From NCBI GenBank assembly GCA_021816545.1, contig JAKAXP010000045.1:1-12829 (forward strand): DNA of 12,829 bases, given 5' to 3'. Position numbers and translations under genes: made by a program. Below the pieces are notes generated by a model. It saw only the letters and a program-made list of their open reading frames with translations, had not been told where the DNA came from and ran no database searches. Origin of the DNA: Bacteroidota bacterium (GTDB lineage Bacteria > Bacteroidota > Bacteroidia > Bacteroidales > VadinHA17). Below are positions 1 through 7,863 of this stretch, one piece after another (positions within the stretch are counted from its first letter, which is position 1; the number at the start of each line of letters is the position of its first letter).

Positions 1-1
1 C

Positions 2-184
2 CGTATAACCGACATCCTCAGACTCGGATTACCTCTTGATCGTCCACAGATACAGGGTCCGGGATGGTCTCCCATTAAACATCTTGATGCAACTTCACCA
101 AAGCTCATTTACCCGATCCCCGAGATCGAGATTGATGCCAATGAATTCATCAACGATGAAGATCAGAACCCGGGTTATAATTAG
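2..184 (+). CDS. SusD/RagB-family outer-membrane lipoprotein, C-terminal fragment (5' truncated by window edge)
   Basis: Reading frame 2 is open from the window edge and gives 60 residues before TAG at 182-184. The peptide contains GPGWSPIKHLD, then YPIPEIEIDAN, and ends in QNPGY. This is the characteristic C-terminus of SusD/RagB proteins (a YPIP..EIDAN block and a terminal QNPGY). Members of the family are surface lipoproteins that bind glycans or other nutrients and act as a lid on a SusC-type TonB-dependent transporter, usually encoded just upstream. Here the signal peptide and TPR-like body lie outside the window, so substrate and partner cannot be judged. The gene is followed by a strong hairpin at 206-238 and appears to be the last gene of its operon. 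Confidence 0.85.
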   Translation, partial: RITDILRLGLPLDRPQIQGPGWSPIKHLDATSPKLIYPIPEIEIDANEFINDEDQNPGYN

Positions 185-205
185 CAGCCTGAATCAATAA
201 GCTTT

Positions 206-238
206 AACGGGGCAGTAACACAGGGTTGCTGCCCCGTT
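206..238 (+). terminator. Hairpin terminator after the susD-like gene
   Basis: AACGGGGCAG (206-215) is the perfect reverse complement of CTGCCCCGTT (229-238). The stem can be extended inward by TAAC/GTTG (one G-T pair) to 14 bp around a 5-nt loop at 220-224. It starts 21 nt after the susD-like stop codon. No real T-tract follows, so it may act as a 3'-end-stabilising hairpin or a terminator that does not need a U-run. Confidence 0.7.
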
Positions 239-285
239 GCTGTAACCGCCTGAATGTTTCATGGAATTTATATTTGCAATATCAA

Positions 286-315
286 TTGGTTATAAGAAAT
301 TTAGTCTTAAATTTG
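286..315 (+). promoter_or_regulatory. Bacteroidota-type promoter for rpsP-rimM
   Basis: TAAATTTG at 308-315 fits the Bacteroidota -7 consensus TAnnTTTG exactly. TTGG at 286-289, 18 nt upstream, fits the -33 element (TTTG). Transcription would start around 322, leaving a leader of about 40 nt before the rpsP ATG at 364. A second -7-like match, TATATTTG at 269-276, lies just upstream but has no convincing -33 partner. Confidence 0.65.
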
Positions 316-363
316 CACCCTCATTTCAGATTAACAGGTAAAACCTTAAACTTAATTTTTTAA

Positions 364-969
364 ATGTCAGTAAAAATCAGATTAGCTAGGAAGGGCCGCA
401 AGAAGCAGGCCTACTACCACGTGGTGGTAGCAGATAGCAGGTCGCCACGTGATGGCAGATTCATTGAGAAGATCGGAGTTTACAATCCGCTCACTGACCC
501 GGCAACAATCGACATCAACTTCGAGAAGGCACTGGGATGGCTGCAGAACGGCGCGCAACCTACAGACACATGCAGGGCAATCCTTAAATACAAGGGTGTC
601 ATGATGAAGAAACATCTCCTCGACGGAGTGAAGAAAGGCGCTTTTGACGAAGCTGAAGCCGACCGCCGCTTTAATGAATGGCTGAAAGGCAAGGAAGAGA
701 AGATCGAACTTAAGAAGTCCGGCCTCGAGAAGATTGGAGAAGAACTTCGCAAGAAGAAACTTGATGCCGAAAAGGCAGTCAAGGAAGCCAGGGCAGCCGA
801 GATAGCAAAGAAGGCAGCAGCCCTCGCCGCTGAAGCAGAGGCAGCCGCAAAGGCAGCCGCAGCCGAGGCAGCCGGCGAAGCCACAGCAGAAGCAGCCGCC
901 GAAGAGGCAGCAACTGATGCCGAGGCCGCTCCTGAAGCATCAGACGCCAGGGAAGAGACCGCAGAATAG
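364..969 (+). CDS. rpsP: 30S ribosomal protein S16 with Ala/Glu/Lys-rich C-terminal extension
   Basis: S16 is a primary-to-secondary assembly protein of the 30S subunit body that binds 16S rRNA. Residues 1-85 are a clear S16 domain: MSVKIRLARKGRKKQAYYHVV, then ADSRSPRDGRFIEKIGVYNP and later LGWLQNGAQPTDT. The protein has 201 residues, whereas S16 in many bacteria has about 80-90. The extra part continues as a basic/acidic helical stretch (about 86-145) and then an almost pure Ala/Glu tail (about 145-201). Long tails of this kind are common in Bacteroidota S16, so this is not a frameshift or fusion error. The ATG at 364 follows an A/T-rich leader with no Shine-Dalgarno sequence, normal for the phylum. 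rimM follows after 46 nt, and the two are probably co-transcribed. Confidence 0.97.
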   Translation: MSVKIRLARKGRKKQAYYHVVVADSRSPRDGRFIEKIGVYNPLTDPATIDINFEKALGWLQNGAQPTDTCRAILKYKGVMMKKHLLDGVKKGAFDEAEADRRFNEWLKGKEEKIELKKSGLEKIGEELRKKKLDAEKAVKEARAAEIAKKAAALAAEAEAAAKAAAAEAAGEATAEAAAEEAATDAEAAPEASDAREETAE

Positions 970-973
970 TACT

Positions 974-995
974 GATAGACCAGTCATGGTCTGTT
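974..995 (+). other. Intercistronic hairpin between rpsP and rimM
   Basis: AGACCA (977-982) pairs with TGGTCT (987-992) around a GTCA loop, and weaker A-T and G-T pairs extend the stem to about 974-995. It fills most of the 46-nt rpsP-rimM gap and has no T-tract. It is more likely an mRNA processing or stabilising element than a terminator, and it could also be a chance structure. Confidence 0.35.
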
Positions 996-1015
996 AATCC
1001 CCCTGCCGCCGGATA

Positions 1016-1510
1016 ATGAAAACGATAGGCAGAATAACAAAAACCTACGGCTTCGAGGGAGCCGTGGTGGTGAGAAGCGAGCGCGGCATCACGGGGGAAC
1101 CGCAACAGGGAGAACCGGTATTCGTCGTAACAGACGGGATACCGGTTCCCTTTTTTACCCGTGAAGCATACTGCCATGCATCCGATACCCTCATAATATC
1201 ATTTGACGATTACCTCACCCCGGAATCTGTAGCCCATCTTCGCGGATGCGAGGTACTCACAGACCGCAGGGAAGAACCGGAAGATGACCTTAAAGCTCTT
1301 GAGGGATTCACCCTGACTGATACAGTAACCGGCCTCTCCGGCACCATCACCGAAATCATCCGGAACCCCGGCCAACTGATGGCCGTAGCACTGATCATGG
1401 GCACGGAAGTGTATATCCCCCTGCACCCTGACCTCATCGTCTCCGTAGATAAAAGACATAAAGCCATCACCATGGCATTGCCCGAGGGTCTTATCAGACT
1501 CAATGACTGA
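1016..1510 (+). CDS. rimM: Ribosome maturation factor RimM
   Basis: RimM assists late maturation of the 30S head domain and processing of 16S rRNA. The 164-residue product has the usual two-domain plan. The N-terminal beta-barrel begins with IGRITKTYGFEGAVVV, matching the family's G-I-KTHG-GEV block. The C-terminal PRC-barrel (about 95-164) contains FTLTDTVTGLSGTITEII and YIPLHPDLIVSVDKRHKAI. Its position right behind rpsP is the classic arrangement, but trmD and rplS, which commonly follow in other phyla, are absent here. The ATG at 1016 is the first in frame after the rpsP stop and gives the expected N-terminus. Divergence within the family is moderate, but length, motifs and context agree. 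Confidence 0.93.
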   Translation: MKTIGRITKTYGFEGAVVVRSERGITGEPQQGEPVFVVTDGIPVPFFTREAYCHASDTLIISFDDYLTPESVAHLRGCEVLTDRREEPEDDLKALEGFTLTDTVTGLSGTITEIIRNPGQLMAVALIMGTEVYIPLHPDLIVSVDKRHKAITMALPEGLIRLND

Positions 1511-1544
1511 CTCATCGCAGCACTTTTCTGTTCGCGTGCAGCAA

Positions 1545-1567
1545 ACGGGAAATCTTTCCGTCTTTTT
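1545..1567 (+). terminator. Probable rho-independent terminator after rimM
   Basis: ACGGGAAA (1545-1552) can pair with TTTCCGT (1555-1561), with one bulged G and a tight loop, and five Ts follow at 1563-1567. It lies 35 nt beyond the rimM stop codon and 33 nt before the next start. The stem is short, so strength is uncertain. Confidence 0.4.
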
Positions 1568-1599
1568 CGTATAGAACCAATAATAAAAACGGAGCAAAC

Positions 1600-2295
1600 A
1601 TGAAAAAAATCCTGATTTTAGCAGTCTTAATGATATTTGCCGCTCAGGCTTCAAGGGCACAGACAGCCTATACAGAAAAGAGGCAGGTTTCAGGCTTCAG
1701 CGAGGTCTCATTCGCCGTTTCAGGCGAAGCCCTCATCACCCTGGGAAAGGATTACAGGGTTGAACTTGAAGGCGACAGGGATTATATCAATGAGATCATA
1801 ACTGAAGTGGTCGGGGATGAGCTGAGGATCAGAAGGGATAAATGGTTTGATTCCGGGAACAGAAAGGTTATTGTGCGGATAACCATGCCTGCAATTGATG
1901 GCATCAGTGTTTCGGGCTCAGGGAGCGTAAGGGTCAATGACCCGCTCCTGGGGGATGAGCTTGAGGTGGCCATCAGCGGGAGCGGCAAGGCATTCATACG
2001 TGATGTGGCCCTGGGGGAAGTCGTGTGCGCCATATCCGGATCAGGCAGTCTCAATGTGGCCGGGAATGGCACCATCAAAAAGCTTGAAATTTCAATCTCA
2101 GGCTCCGGTGATTACCAGGGGGAGGCTACTGCGATTAACGTCCTGGAAGCAAGGATTTCCGGCAGCGGCAGTTGCGACTGCCGTGTGACGGAAAAGCTGA
2201 ATGCATCTATCTCGGGCAGCGGCAGTGTCCTGTATTCGGGCAACCCGAAGATTGATGCCGCTGTTTCAGGGTCAGGCAAGGTGCGGATGAAATAA
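1600..2295 (+). CDS. Secreted head-GIN-domain protein (DUF2807, putative adhesin-like)
   Basis: The 231-residue product starts with a Sec signal peptide: basic MKK, a hydrophobic core, then SRA|QT with cleavage near residue 20. The mature part matches the 'head GIN' / DUF2807 family, known from Bacteroidota as a secreted beta-helical domain of undetermined function sometimes called an autotransporter adhesin head. SGSG occurs seven times, at residues 105, 126, 146, 167, 187, 205 and 223, about 18-21 residues apart, as expected for turns on successive beta-helix rungs. The N-terminal third carries the family opening (VSGFSEVSFAVSGEALITLG). No lipobox or type IX C-terminal sorting domain is visible, so the periplasm is the likeliest location. 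The stop codon directly abuts the stop of the convergent gene on the minus strand. Confidence 0.88.
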   Translation: MKKILILAVLMIFAAQASRAQTAYTEKRQVSGFSEVSFAVSGEALITLGKDYRVELEGDRDYINEIITEVVGDELRIRRDKWFDSGNRKVIVRITMPAIDGISVSGSGSVRVNDPLLGDELEVAISGSGKAFIRDVALGEVVCAISGSGSLNVAGNGTIKKLEISISGSGDYQGEATAINVLEARISGSGSCDCRVTEKLNASISGSGSVLYSGNPKIDAAVSGSGKVRMK

Positions 2296-2871
2296 TCACT
2301 CGCGGAGGATCTTCACCACACCGTTTCCGGATACTTTGATGACCGAAGAGGGCCGGGCCCTGCTTCGGTCATCCTGTCTCCAGAGGCATACATAATCAAC
2401 AGCAGCCTTAACCTCCTCACTTATCTCGTCGAATATTGCCGGGGCACTGCTGCCGCTGATGTTTGCAGATGTTGACACCAGGGGTTTGCGCAGGTAATCG
2501 ATCAGTGCATCACAGAAAGGCTCGGTACATACCCTGACACCAACGGATCCGTCTGCGGAAGCCACCCCCTCAGCCAGGCTTTTGCCGCTGTCATATACCA
2601 CCGTCAGAGGCCTTTCGGAAAGCTCAGCCATCTCCAGGGCTACCTCAGGCGGATTGGAAACATACCTCTCAAGCATCGCAACGGAGTTGACGAGGATGAT
2701 CAGGCTTTTATTCTCAGCCCTCTGCTTTATCTCAAATATCCGTTTCACTGCCATCGCATTCGTGGCATCACAGCCCAGCCCCCATACAGTATCAGTGGGG
2801 TAAAGTATGACACCTCCGCTTCTCAGCACCTTCAGTGCCGCCGACAGGTCGGTTCCGAATTCGTTTTTCAT
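2296..2871 (-). CDS. tsaC: L-threonylcarbamoyladenylate synthase (Sua5/YciO/YrdC/YwlC family)
   Basis: This family makes threonylcarbamoyl-AMP from threonine, bicarbonate and ATP, the first step of t6A37 modification in tRNAs reading ANN codons. The 191-residue protein is a single YrdC domain without the extra C-terminal Sua5 domain. Visible signatures are YPTDTVWGLGCDA (24-36), KQR (49-51) with NKSLIILV (54-61), PLTVVYD (88-94), GVRV (111-114) and STSANISG (133-140), followed by PSSVIKV near the end. The block written WPGPLT in many homologs reads SERPLT here. The ATG at 2871 gives a normal N-terminus. The gene runs opposite to its neighbours; its stop is back to back with that of the head-GIN gene, and its start is 124 bp from the divergent S9 peptidase start. 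The family assignment is firm; tsaC versus ywlC naming is a convention. Confidence 0.94.
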   Translation of the reverse strand: MKNEFGTDLSAALKVLRSGGVILYPTDTVWGLGCDATNAMAVKRIFEIKQRAENKSLIILVNSVAMLERYVSNPPEVALEMAELSERPLTVVYDSGKSLAEGVASADGSVGVRVCTEPFCDALIDYLRKPLVSTSANISGSSAPAIFDEISEEVKAAVDYVCLWRQDDRSRARPSSVIKVSGNGVVKILRE

Positions 2872-2933
2872 CTCTTTGTCAGGCCTGTTTATTAAAAATC
2901 AGGGATAAAGTTAAAAAACAATAATAGCGCATA

Positions 2934-2970
2934 TTTGGTTTCTCATCTTGAATTGAGAAGATTAAATTTG
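2934..2970 (+). promoter_or_regulatory. Candidate promoter of the S9 peptidase gene
   Basis: TAAATTTG at 2963-2970 matches the Bacteroidota -7 consensus TAnnTTTG and lies 25 nt before the ATG at 2996. A TTTG at 2934-2937 could be the -33 element, but the 25-nt gap is longer than the usual 19-21 nt, so the upstream half is uncertain. Confidence 0.4.
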
Positions 2971-2995
2971 AGAGTCAACAAAACTGATTATCATT

Positions 2996-5404
2996 ATGCG
3001 CAAAGTTCTTTTCATCATCATCCTTGCCGTTTCAGCAGTACTGGCAACCGCACAGGATAAAAACGGATACCAGCTCCCTCCGGAAGCTATCGTCTCACTG
3101 ATTGATGCACCCCTGACTCCTTCAGTGAACCTCAGCCCTGACAATACCTCGATGCTGCTTCTGTATCGTCCGGGTCTGCCCACGATTGCTGATCTTTCGC
3201 AGCCCGAGTTCCGGCTTGGGGGTATAAGGTTCGATCCCTCGACAAACGGCCCGAGCAGAGGTCAGTCGGTGAACAGGATCACGGCCATGAAGATTGACGG
3301 CACTCTCCTGGGTGAAATCAAGGGCCTTCCGGCCGAACCCCGGATTGGAGGAGTGACATGGTCAAACGACAGCAGGCAGTTTGCATTTACAAACACAACT
3401 GACAACACCATTGAACTGTGGGTTGCCGATGCCGCCACTCTGACTGCCCGCAAGATAGATGAAGGTCTCAACGGCCTGTTCCGCGGATCGATGGAGTGGC
3501 TGCCTGACGGATCCCTTATTTACCTCAGGACGCTGCGCGGCAGGGGCAAAGCCCCCGTTGCATCAACGGTACCTGCCGGTCCCTCGGTCCAGGAGAGTGA
3601 CGGCGTGCGGGGAGAGTCACGCACATTCCAGGACCTCCTCCAGACCCCTGACGATGAAAAGATTTTTGAATATTATGCCACTTCCGAACTTGTGAGATGG
3701 GATGGCAGTGCTTCAACCGCCTTCGGGAGCAAAGGAATGATTACCGATGTTTCCCCCTCACCCGACGGTAAATGGTTCCTTGTAACAATCACAGGCAGGC
3801 CGTTCTCATATGTGGTGCCCTATTATTATTTCCCGTCCCGGACTGAAATATGGGACCTGCAGGGGAATATGGTCAGGCGCCTGCTTGAGAAACCTCTCCA
3901 GGAGAACCTTCCGAGGGGATATGACGTTGTCAATCCCGGCCCCAGGAATTACAGCTGGCGCAGCGACAGGCCTGCATCACTTTTGTGGGTTGAGGCACTC
4001 GACGGCGGCGATTATCATGCAAAGGAGATGCAGTACCATGACCAGGTATTCAGCCTTGAGGCCCCGTTTGCCGGCGACGCTGCACCGTTCATTGCAACTG
4101 AGAAACGATTCCAGGGGATCATCTGGGGAAATGACAATCTCGCGATGGTCATGGAAGGGCTCTCGAAGACACGCGTAAGGGTGACTTCCACATTTGCTCC
4201 TTCAGATCCGAAGGGTACACTGAAGAAGGTATGGGAACTAAACTCTGATGACAGGTACAACAACCCCGGCTTCCCGGTAACGGTGCCAAACACATGGGGC
4301 AGGTCAGTGCTGCTGACAGCCGACAAGGGGAGGAGCCTGTACCTCTCCGGCCCCGGAGCTTCTCCTGAGGGCGACAGGCCGTTCATGGACAAATATGATC
4401 TGAAGACGGGCAAAACAACGAGGTTGTGGCGCTCAGAGGCTCCCTATTATGAAACTGTAAGTGAATTCATTGATCCGGTCCGCGGCCTTCTGCTGACAAC
4501 ACGGCAGTCAGTGACAGAGGTACCGAACTACTTCATCCGCGATCTCCGCAAGGGAACCCTGAAACAGGTAACTACATTTGAGAATCCCTATCCGCAACTG
4601 GCCGGGGTACATAAGGAACTTGTCACTTATAAGCGCAACGACGGCATTGACCTCTCATTCACCCTTTACCTCCCGGCAGGATACGACAAGACGAAGGAGG
4701 GGCCACTGCCGACTATTTTGTGGGCCTATCCGCGCGAATTCAATGATCCCTCAATGGCCGGACAGGTGAGCGGTTCTCCCTATACCTTCACAAGGATAAG
4801 TCCTTCTTCTGTGCTTGTTTATGTCACGCAGGGGTATGCCGTGCTCAATGACGCCAGTTTCCCGATTGTGGGTGTCGGCGGGAAGGAGCCGAATGACACT
4901 TTTGTTGAACAGCTTGTGGCTGATGCCGAAGCAGCAATAAACAAGGCTGTTGAGATGGGTGTCACCGACCCGAAGCGGGTTGCTGTGAGCGGCCATTCTT
5001 ACGGTGCCTTCATGACGGCACACCTCCTTTCACATACGAGGCTGTTTGCCGCAGGTATCGCACGCAGCGGCGCCTATAACCGCTCTCTGACTCCGTTCGG
5101 TTTTCAGAATGAGCGCCGCAGTTTCTGGGAGGACCCTGAGCTGTACCTGCTGATGTCGCCCTTCACGCATGCCACAAAGGTCAAGGATCCGCTGCTGCTG
5201 ATACACGGTATGGCCGATGACAACCAGGGAACATTCCCTATCCAGAGCGAGAGGTATTATGCTGCTCTCAAGGGAGCGGGTGCAATCACCAGGCTCGTAC
5301 TGCTGCCCCATGAGGCCCACGGATATTCAGCCCGTGAGTCACTGCTGCATATGCACTGGGAGTATCTCAGGTGGCTCGATAAGTACGTGAAAAACAAAAA
5401 ATGA
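2996..5404 (+). CDS. Secreted S9-family serine peptidase (prolyl oligopeptidase fold, glutamyl-endopeptidase-like)
   Basis: The protein has 802 residues. A signal peptide (MRKVLF, hydrophobic core, cleavage near ATA|QDK around residue 19) sends it to the periplasm or beyond. The middle region (about 60-540) has repeated WSxDS and DG-type blade motifs typical of the S9 beta-propeller that limits access to small peptides. The C-terminal third is an alpha/beta hydrolase. The nucleophile is Ser668 in GHSYGAF; the likely acid is Asp741 in HGMADDNQGT; the likely His is His775 in PHEAHGY. The stretch SGAYNRSLTPFGFQNERR and the NQGT..Q.ERYY context resemble S9D glutamyl endopeptidases more than dipeptidyl peptidase IV, so cleavage after acidic residues is possible but inferred. 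It appears to be monocistronic: convergent or divergent neighbours lie to the left, and hppA has its own promoter 76 nt downstream. Confidence 0.92.
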   Translation: MRKVLFIIILAVSAVLATAQDKNGYQLPPEAIVSLIDAPLTPSVNLSPDNTSMLLLYRPGLPTIADLSQPEFRLGGIRFDPSTNGPSRGQSVNRITAMKIDGTLLGEIKGLPAEPRIGGVTWSNDSRQFAFTNTTDNTIELWVADAATLTARKIDEGLNGLFRGSMEWLPDGSLIYLRTLRGRGKAPVASTVPAGPSVQESDGVRGESRTFQDLLQTPDDEKIFEYYATSELVRWDGSASTAFGSKGMITDVSPSPDGKWFLVTITGRPFSYVVPYYYFPSRTEIWDLQGNMVRRLLEKPLQENLPRGYDVVNPGPRNYSWRSDRPASLLWVEALDGGDYHAKEMQYHDQVFSLEAPFAGDAAPFIATEKRFQGIIWGNDNLAMVMEGLSKTRVRVTSTFAPSDPKGTLKKVWELNSDDRYNNPGFPVTVPNTWGRSVLLTADKGRSLYLSGPGASPEGDRPFMDKYDLKTGKTTRLWRSEAPYYETVSEFIDPVRGLLLTTRQSVTEVPNYFIRDLRKGTLKQVTTFENPYPQLAGVHKELVTYKRNDGIDLSFTLYLPAGYDKTKEGPLPTILWAYPREFNDPSMAGQVSGSPYTFTRISPSSVLVYVTQGYAVLNDASFPIVGVGGKEPNDTFVEQLVADAEAAINKAVEMGVTDPKRVAVSGHSYGAFMTAHLLSHTRLFAAGIARSGAYNRSLTPFGFQNERRSFWEDPELYLLMSPFTHATKVKDPLLLIHGMADDNQGTFPIQSERYYAALKGAGAITRLVLLPHEAHGYSARESLLHMHWEYLRWLDKYVKNKK

Positions 5405-5420
5405 TAACTAGTAAGGCTGA

Positions 5421-5451
5421 TTAGGTAATGTTAAAAAACTGATTAGTTTTG
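5421..5451 (+). promoter_or_regulatory. Bacteroidota-type promoter for hppA
   Basis: TAGTTTTG at 5444-5451 fits TAnnTTTG exactly. TTAG at 5421-5424, 19 nt upstream, is a one-mismatch -33 element. The -7 element ends 29 nt before the hppA ATG at 5481. It lies in the 76-nt gap after the S9 peptidase gene, where no terminator hairpin was seen. Confidence 0.5.
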
Positions 5452-5480
5452 TAGCTCAAATCTTAAAAAAACCTAAGCTT

Positions 5481-7775
5481 ATGATCAGTAGTTTGTTCTG
5501 GATAGCACCTGTCGCAGCGGTGCTGGCATTGCTCTTTGCATGGATATTCTACAGGAGCATGATGAAGGCACCTGCCGGCAGTGACCGGATGCAGGAAATT
5601 GCCGGATATGTCAAAGAAGGTGCGATGGCCTATATCAAGCGCCAGTACAGCGTTGTGTTCAAGGTCTTTATTGTTCTTGTGATCCTCCTCTTCATCCTGG
5701 CTTACATGGGGGTACAGAACCCCTTCGTACCGCTGGCTTTCCTCACAGGTGGGTTCTTCTCCGGCCTCTGCGGATACCTGGGCATGAGAACTGCAACCAA
5801 TGCCTCATCAAGGACAGCCCAGGGAGCTTCCGAGTCACTCAACAGAGGGCTTAAGATTGCCTTCCGAAGCGGTGCCGTGATGGGACTAATAGTGGTCGGT
5901 TTCGGACTGCTTGACATTGTTCTTTGGTTCCTCGTACTGAACTTCCTGGTTTTCAGTCCTGAAAACATGCTTGAAGGATGGAAATGGGCTGGTCTTACTT
6001 TCGTACATCCCGGCACCACTGACCATCAGAAGATGATTGAGATCACTGCAACTATGCTTACCTTCGGGATGGGTGCCTCAACACAGGCTCTCTTTGCACG
6101 TGTGGGCGGCGGTATTTTCACCAAGGCTGCTGACGTTGGCGCTGACCTCGTAGGAAAGGTTGAGGCCGGCATCCCCGAGGATGACCCCCGTAACCCAGCA
6201 ACAATTGCTGACAACGTTGGTGACAACGTAGGCGACGTGGCAGGTATGGGTGCTGACCTTTACGAATCATATGCCGGATCTATACTTGCAACGGCAGCTC
6301 TCGGAGCAGCCCTGCCAATAGTTGCAGGCGGTGATCAGATCAAGGCTGTCATTTCGCCAATGATCGTTGCTGCAATAGGAATTCTGCTCTCAATTGCCGG
6401 TGTTTACATGGTACGAACCAGGGAGCAGGCTACACAGAAGAACCTGCTGAATGCACTTCTGCTTGGAACAGGCGGCAGTTCGGCCCTGATACTGGTGGCA
6501 ATTGCCATAATGGCAGCTACCGGCTGGATCACATGGGGTGTCTTTGGCGCCGTGGTCGCAGGTCTTGTTGCTGGAGTCATCATTGGCCAGTCAACGGAAT
6601 ACTTCACATCTGATGAGTATAAGCCTACCAAAGGCATTGCAAAACAGACACAGCAGGGGCCTGCAACAACAATCATCGAAGGTATTGCCGTCGGTATGCA
6701 ATCGACCTGGATCCCGGTTCTGGTCATATCAATAGCTATCATTGCCGCATACGGATTTGCGGGCGGCTTCCAGGACTTTTCATGGGGTGTTTATGGTATC
6801 GGCTTTGCCGCTGTTGGGATGCTGTCAACCCTGGGTATCACCCTGGCCACAGATGCTTTCGGCCCGATTGCTGACAACGCAGGCGGTAACGCCGAGATGG
6901 CACATCTTCCCAAGGAAGTGCGTGAGCGTACTGACGCCCTGGATATGCTTGGCAACACAACCGCAGCAACCGGCAAAGGATTTGCAATCGGTTCAGCTGC
7001 TCTTACAGCAATGGCCCTCGTGGCAGCATATATGGAAGAAGTAAAGCTCTGGCTTGGACGTCTCGCAGACGGAACTGCCGAAGGATACAAGCAGATTGGT
7101 GATGTGCTTTTCTATAAGAGCACGGTGCCTGCCGTAATACCTGAAGGTATGACTGCAGTGAACGTGGGTACCGCTCATATTAAGGACTTTGTGGGAGCCT
7201 ATGACCTGTCGCTCTTCAACCCGCTTCTCATTGCTGGTATCTTCATCGGTGCAATGATGGCGTTCCTTTTCAGTGCGATGTCGATGAAAGCAGTGGGACG
7301 CGCTGCAGGCAGCATGGTTGATGAGGTCAGGCGCCAGTTCCGCGAGATCCCGGGTATCATGGATGGTACTGGCAAACCTGATTATGCAAAATGCGTTGCC
7401 ATATCAACCAAGGGTGCACAGCGGGAGATGATGCTTCCGTCACTTCTTGCAATTGCTGTTCCGCTTGTAATCGGCCTCACCCTGGGTGTTCCGGGTGTTG
7501 TAGGCCTGCTCATGGGAGGTATGACTGCCGGGTTCACCCTGGCCAGCATGCTAAACAACTCCGGCGGTGCATGGGACAATGCGAAGAAGTTCATTGAGAA
7601 AGGTAACTACGGCGGCAAGAGGAGCGAGGCTCACAGAGCCGGCGTGGTGGGCGATACCGTTGGTGACCCGTTCAAGGATACCTCCGGTCCCTCACTCAAC
7701 ATCCTCATCAAGCTCATGTCAATGGTCTCCGTGGTTATGGCCGGCCTGACTGTGACCTGGAGCATAATGGGATAA
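5481..7775 (+). CDS. hppA: Membrane-bound ion-pumping pyrophosphatase, predicted K+-dependent
   Basis: This integral membrane enzyme couples hydrolysis of cytoplasmic pyrophosphate to export of Na+ and/or H+. The 764-residue protein has the expected length and about 16 hydrophobic segments. Active-site signatures are EDDPRNPATIADNVGDNVGD (233-252), ATDAFGPIADNAGGNAEM (456-473) and the C-terminal GGAWDNAKK (695-703) with GDTVGDPFKDTSGPSLN (724-740). The determinant of K+ requirement reads GNTTAATGKG (491-500), with Ala495 where K+-independent enzymes have Lys, so K+ activation is predicted. Such enzymes in Bacteroidota are often Na+ pumps, but the transported ion cannot be fixed from motifs alone. 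It may replace or supplement soluble pyrophosphatase in energy saving. The last 11 residues (AGLTVTWSIMG) and stop are echoed by a diverged copy at 7804-7839. A strong terminator follows at 7864-7904. Confidence 0.97.
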   Translation: MISSLFWIAPVAAVLALLFAWIFYRSMMKAPAGSDRMQEIAGYVKEGAMAYIKRQYSVVFKVFIVLVILLFILAYMGVQNPFVPLAFLTGGFFSGLCGYLGMRTATNASSRTAQGASESLNRGLKIAFRSGAVMGLIVVGFGLLDIVLWFLVLNFLVFSPENMLEGWKWAGLTFVHPGTTDHQKMIEITATMLTFGMGASTQALFARVGGGIFTKAADVGADLVGKVEAGIPEDDPRNPATIADNVGDNVGDVAGMGADLYESYAGSILATAALGAALPIVAGGDQIKAVISPMIVAAIGILLSIAGVYMVRTREQATQKNLLNALLLGTGGSSALILVAIAIMAATGWITWGVFGAVVAGLVAGVIIGQSTEYFTSDEYKPTKGIAKQTQQGPATTIIEGIAVGMQSTWIPVLVISIAIIAAYGFAGGFQDFSWGVYGIGFAAVGMLSTLGITLATDAFGPIADNAGGNAEMAHLPKEVRERTDALDMLGNTTAATGKGFAIGSAALTAMALVAAYMEEVKLWLGRLADGTAEGYKQIGDVLFYKSTVPAVIPEGMTAVNVGTAHIKDFVGAYDLSLFNPLLIAGIFIGAMMAFLFSAMSMKAVGRAAGSMVDEVRRQFREIPGIMDGTGKPDYAKCVAISTKGAQREMMLPSLLAIAVPLVIGLTLGVPGVVGLLMGGMTAGFTLASMLNNSGGAWDNAKKFIEKGNYGGKRSEAHRAGVVGDTVGDPFKDTSGPSLNILIKLMSMVSVVMAGLTVTWSIMG

Positions 7776-7797
7776 GCTGGATTAAACTGTTCCACTT

Positions 7798-7839
7798 GTG
7801 CTCGCCAGCCTCACGGTCATGTGGAGCATATCGTGATAA
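7798..7839 (+). pseudogene. Relic copy of an hppA 3' end
   Basis: Read in frame from 7798 this gives VLASLTVMWSIS followed by TGA TAA, beside the true end of hppA, VMAGLTVTWSIMG and TAA. Over 36 nt (7740-7775 against 7804-7839), 27 positions agree without gaps. The L-T-V codons of the two copies differ only at synonymous third bases, TGGAGCATA is identical, and the relic has TGA where hppA has GGA. Further upstream the resemblance fades (TVPL against MVSV) and an in-frame stop lies at 7782-7784. There is no start codon or promoter. It is best read as the stump of a second, related hppA rather than a gene, although a chance match over so short a stretch is not excluded. Confidence 0.5.
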
Positions 7840-7863
7840 AAGTTTGACCTTGTAAAATCAGTG

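Noticed and set aside
364..969. Possible frameshift or fusion explaining the overlong S16
   Set aside because: The tail is continuous, its composition grades smoothly, and similar tails are usual in this phylum.
480..1177. Long minus-strand open frames opposite rpsP (382-615, 480-884, 779-1177)
   Set aside because: They are low-complexity mirror images of the Ala/Glu/Lys codons of S16 and resemble no family.
3810..4178. Plus-strand alternative frame inside the S9 peptidase gene
   Set aside because: It overlaps a well-supported gene in another frame and its product shows no domain-like pattern.
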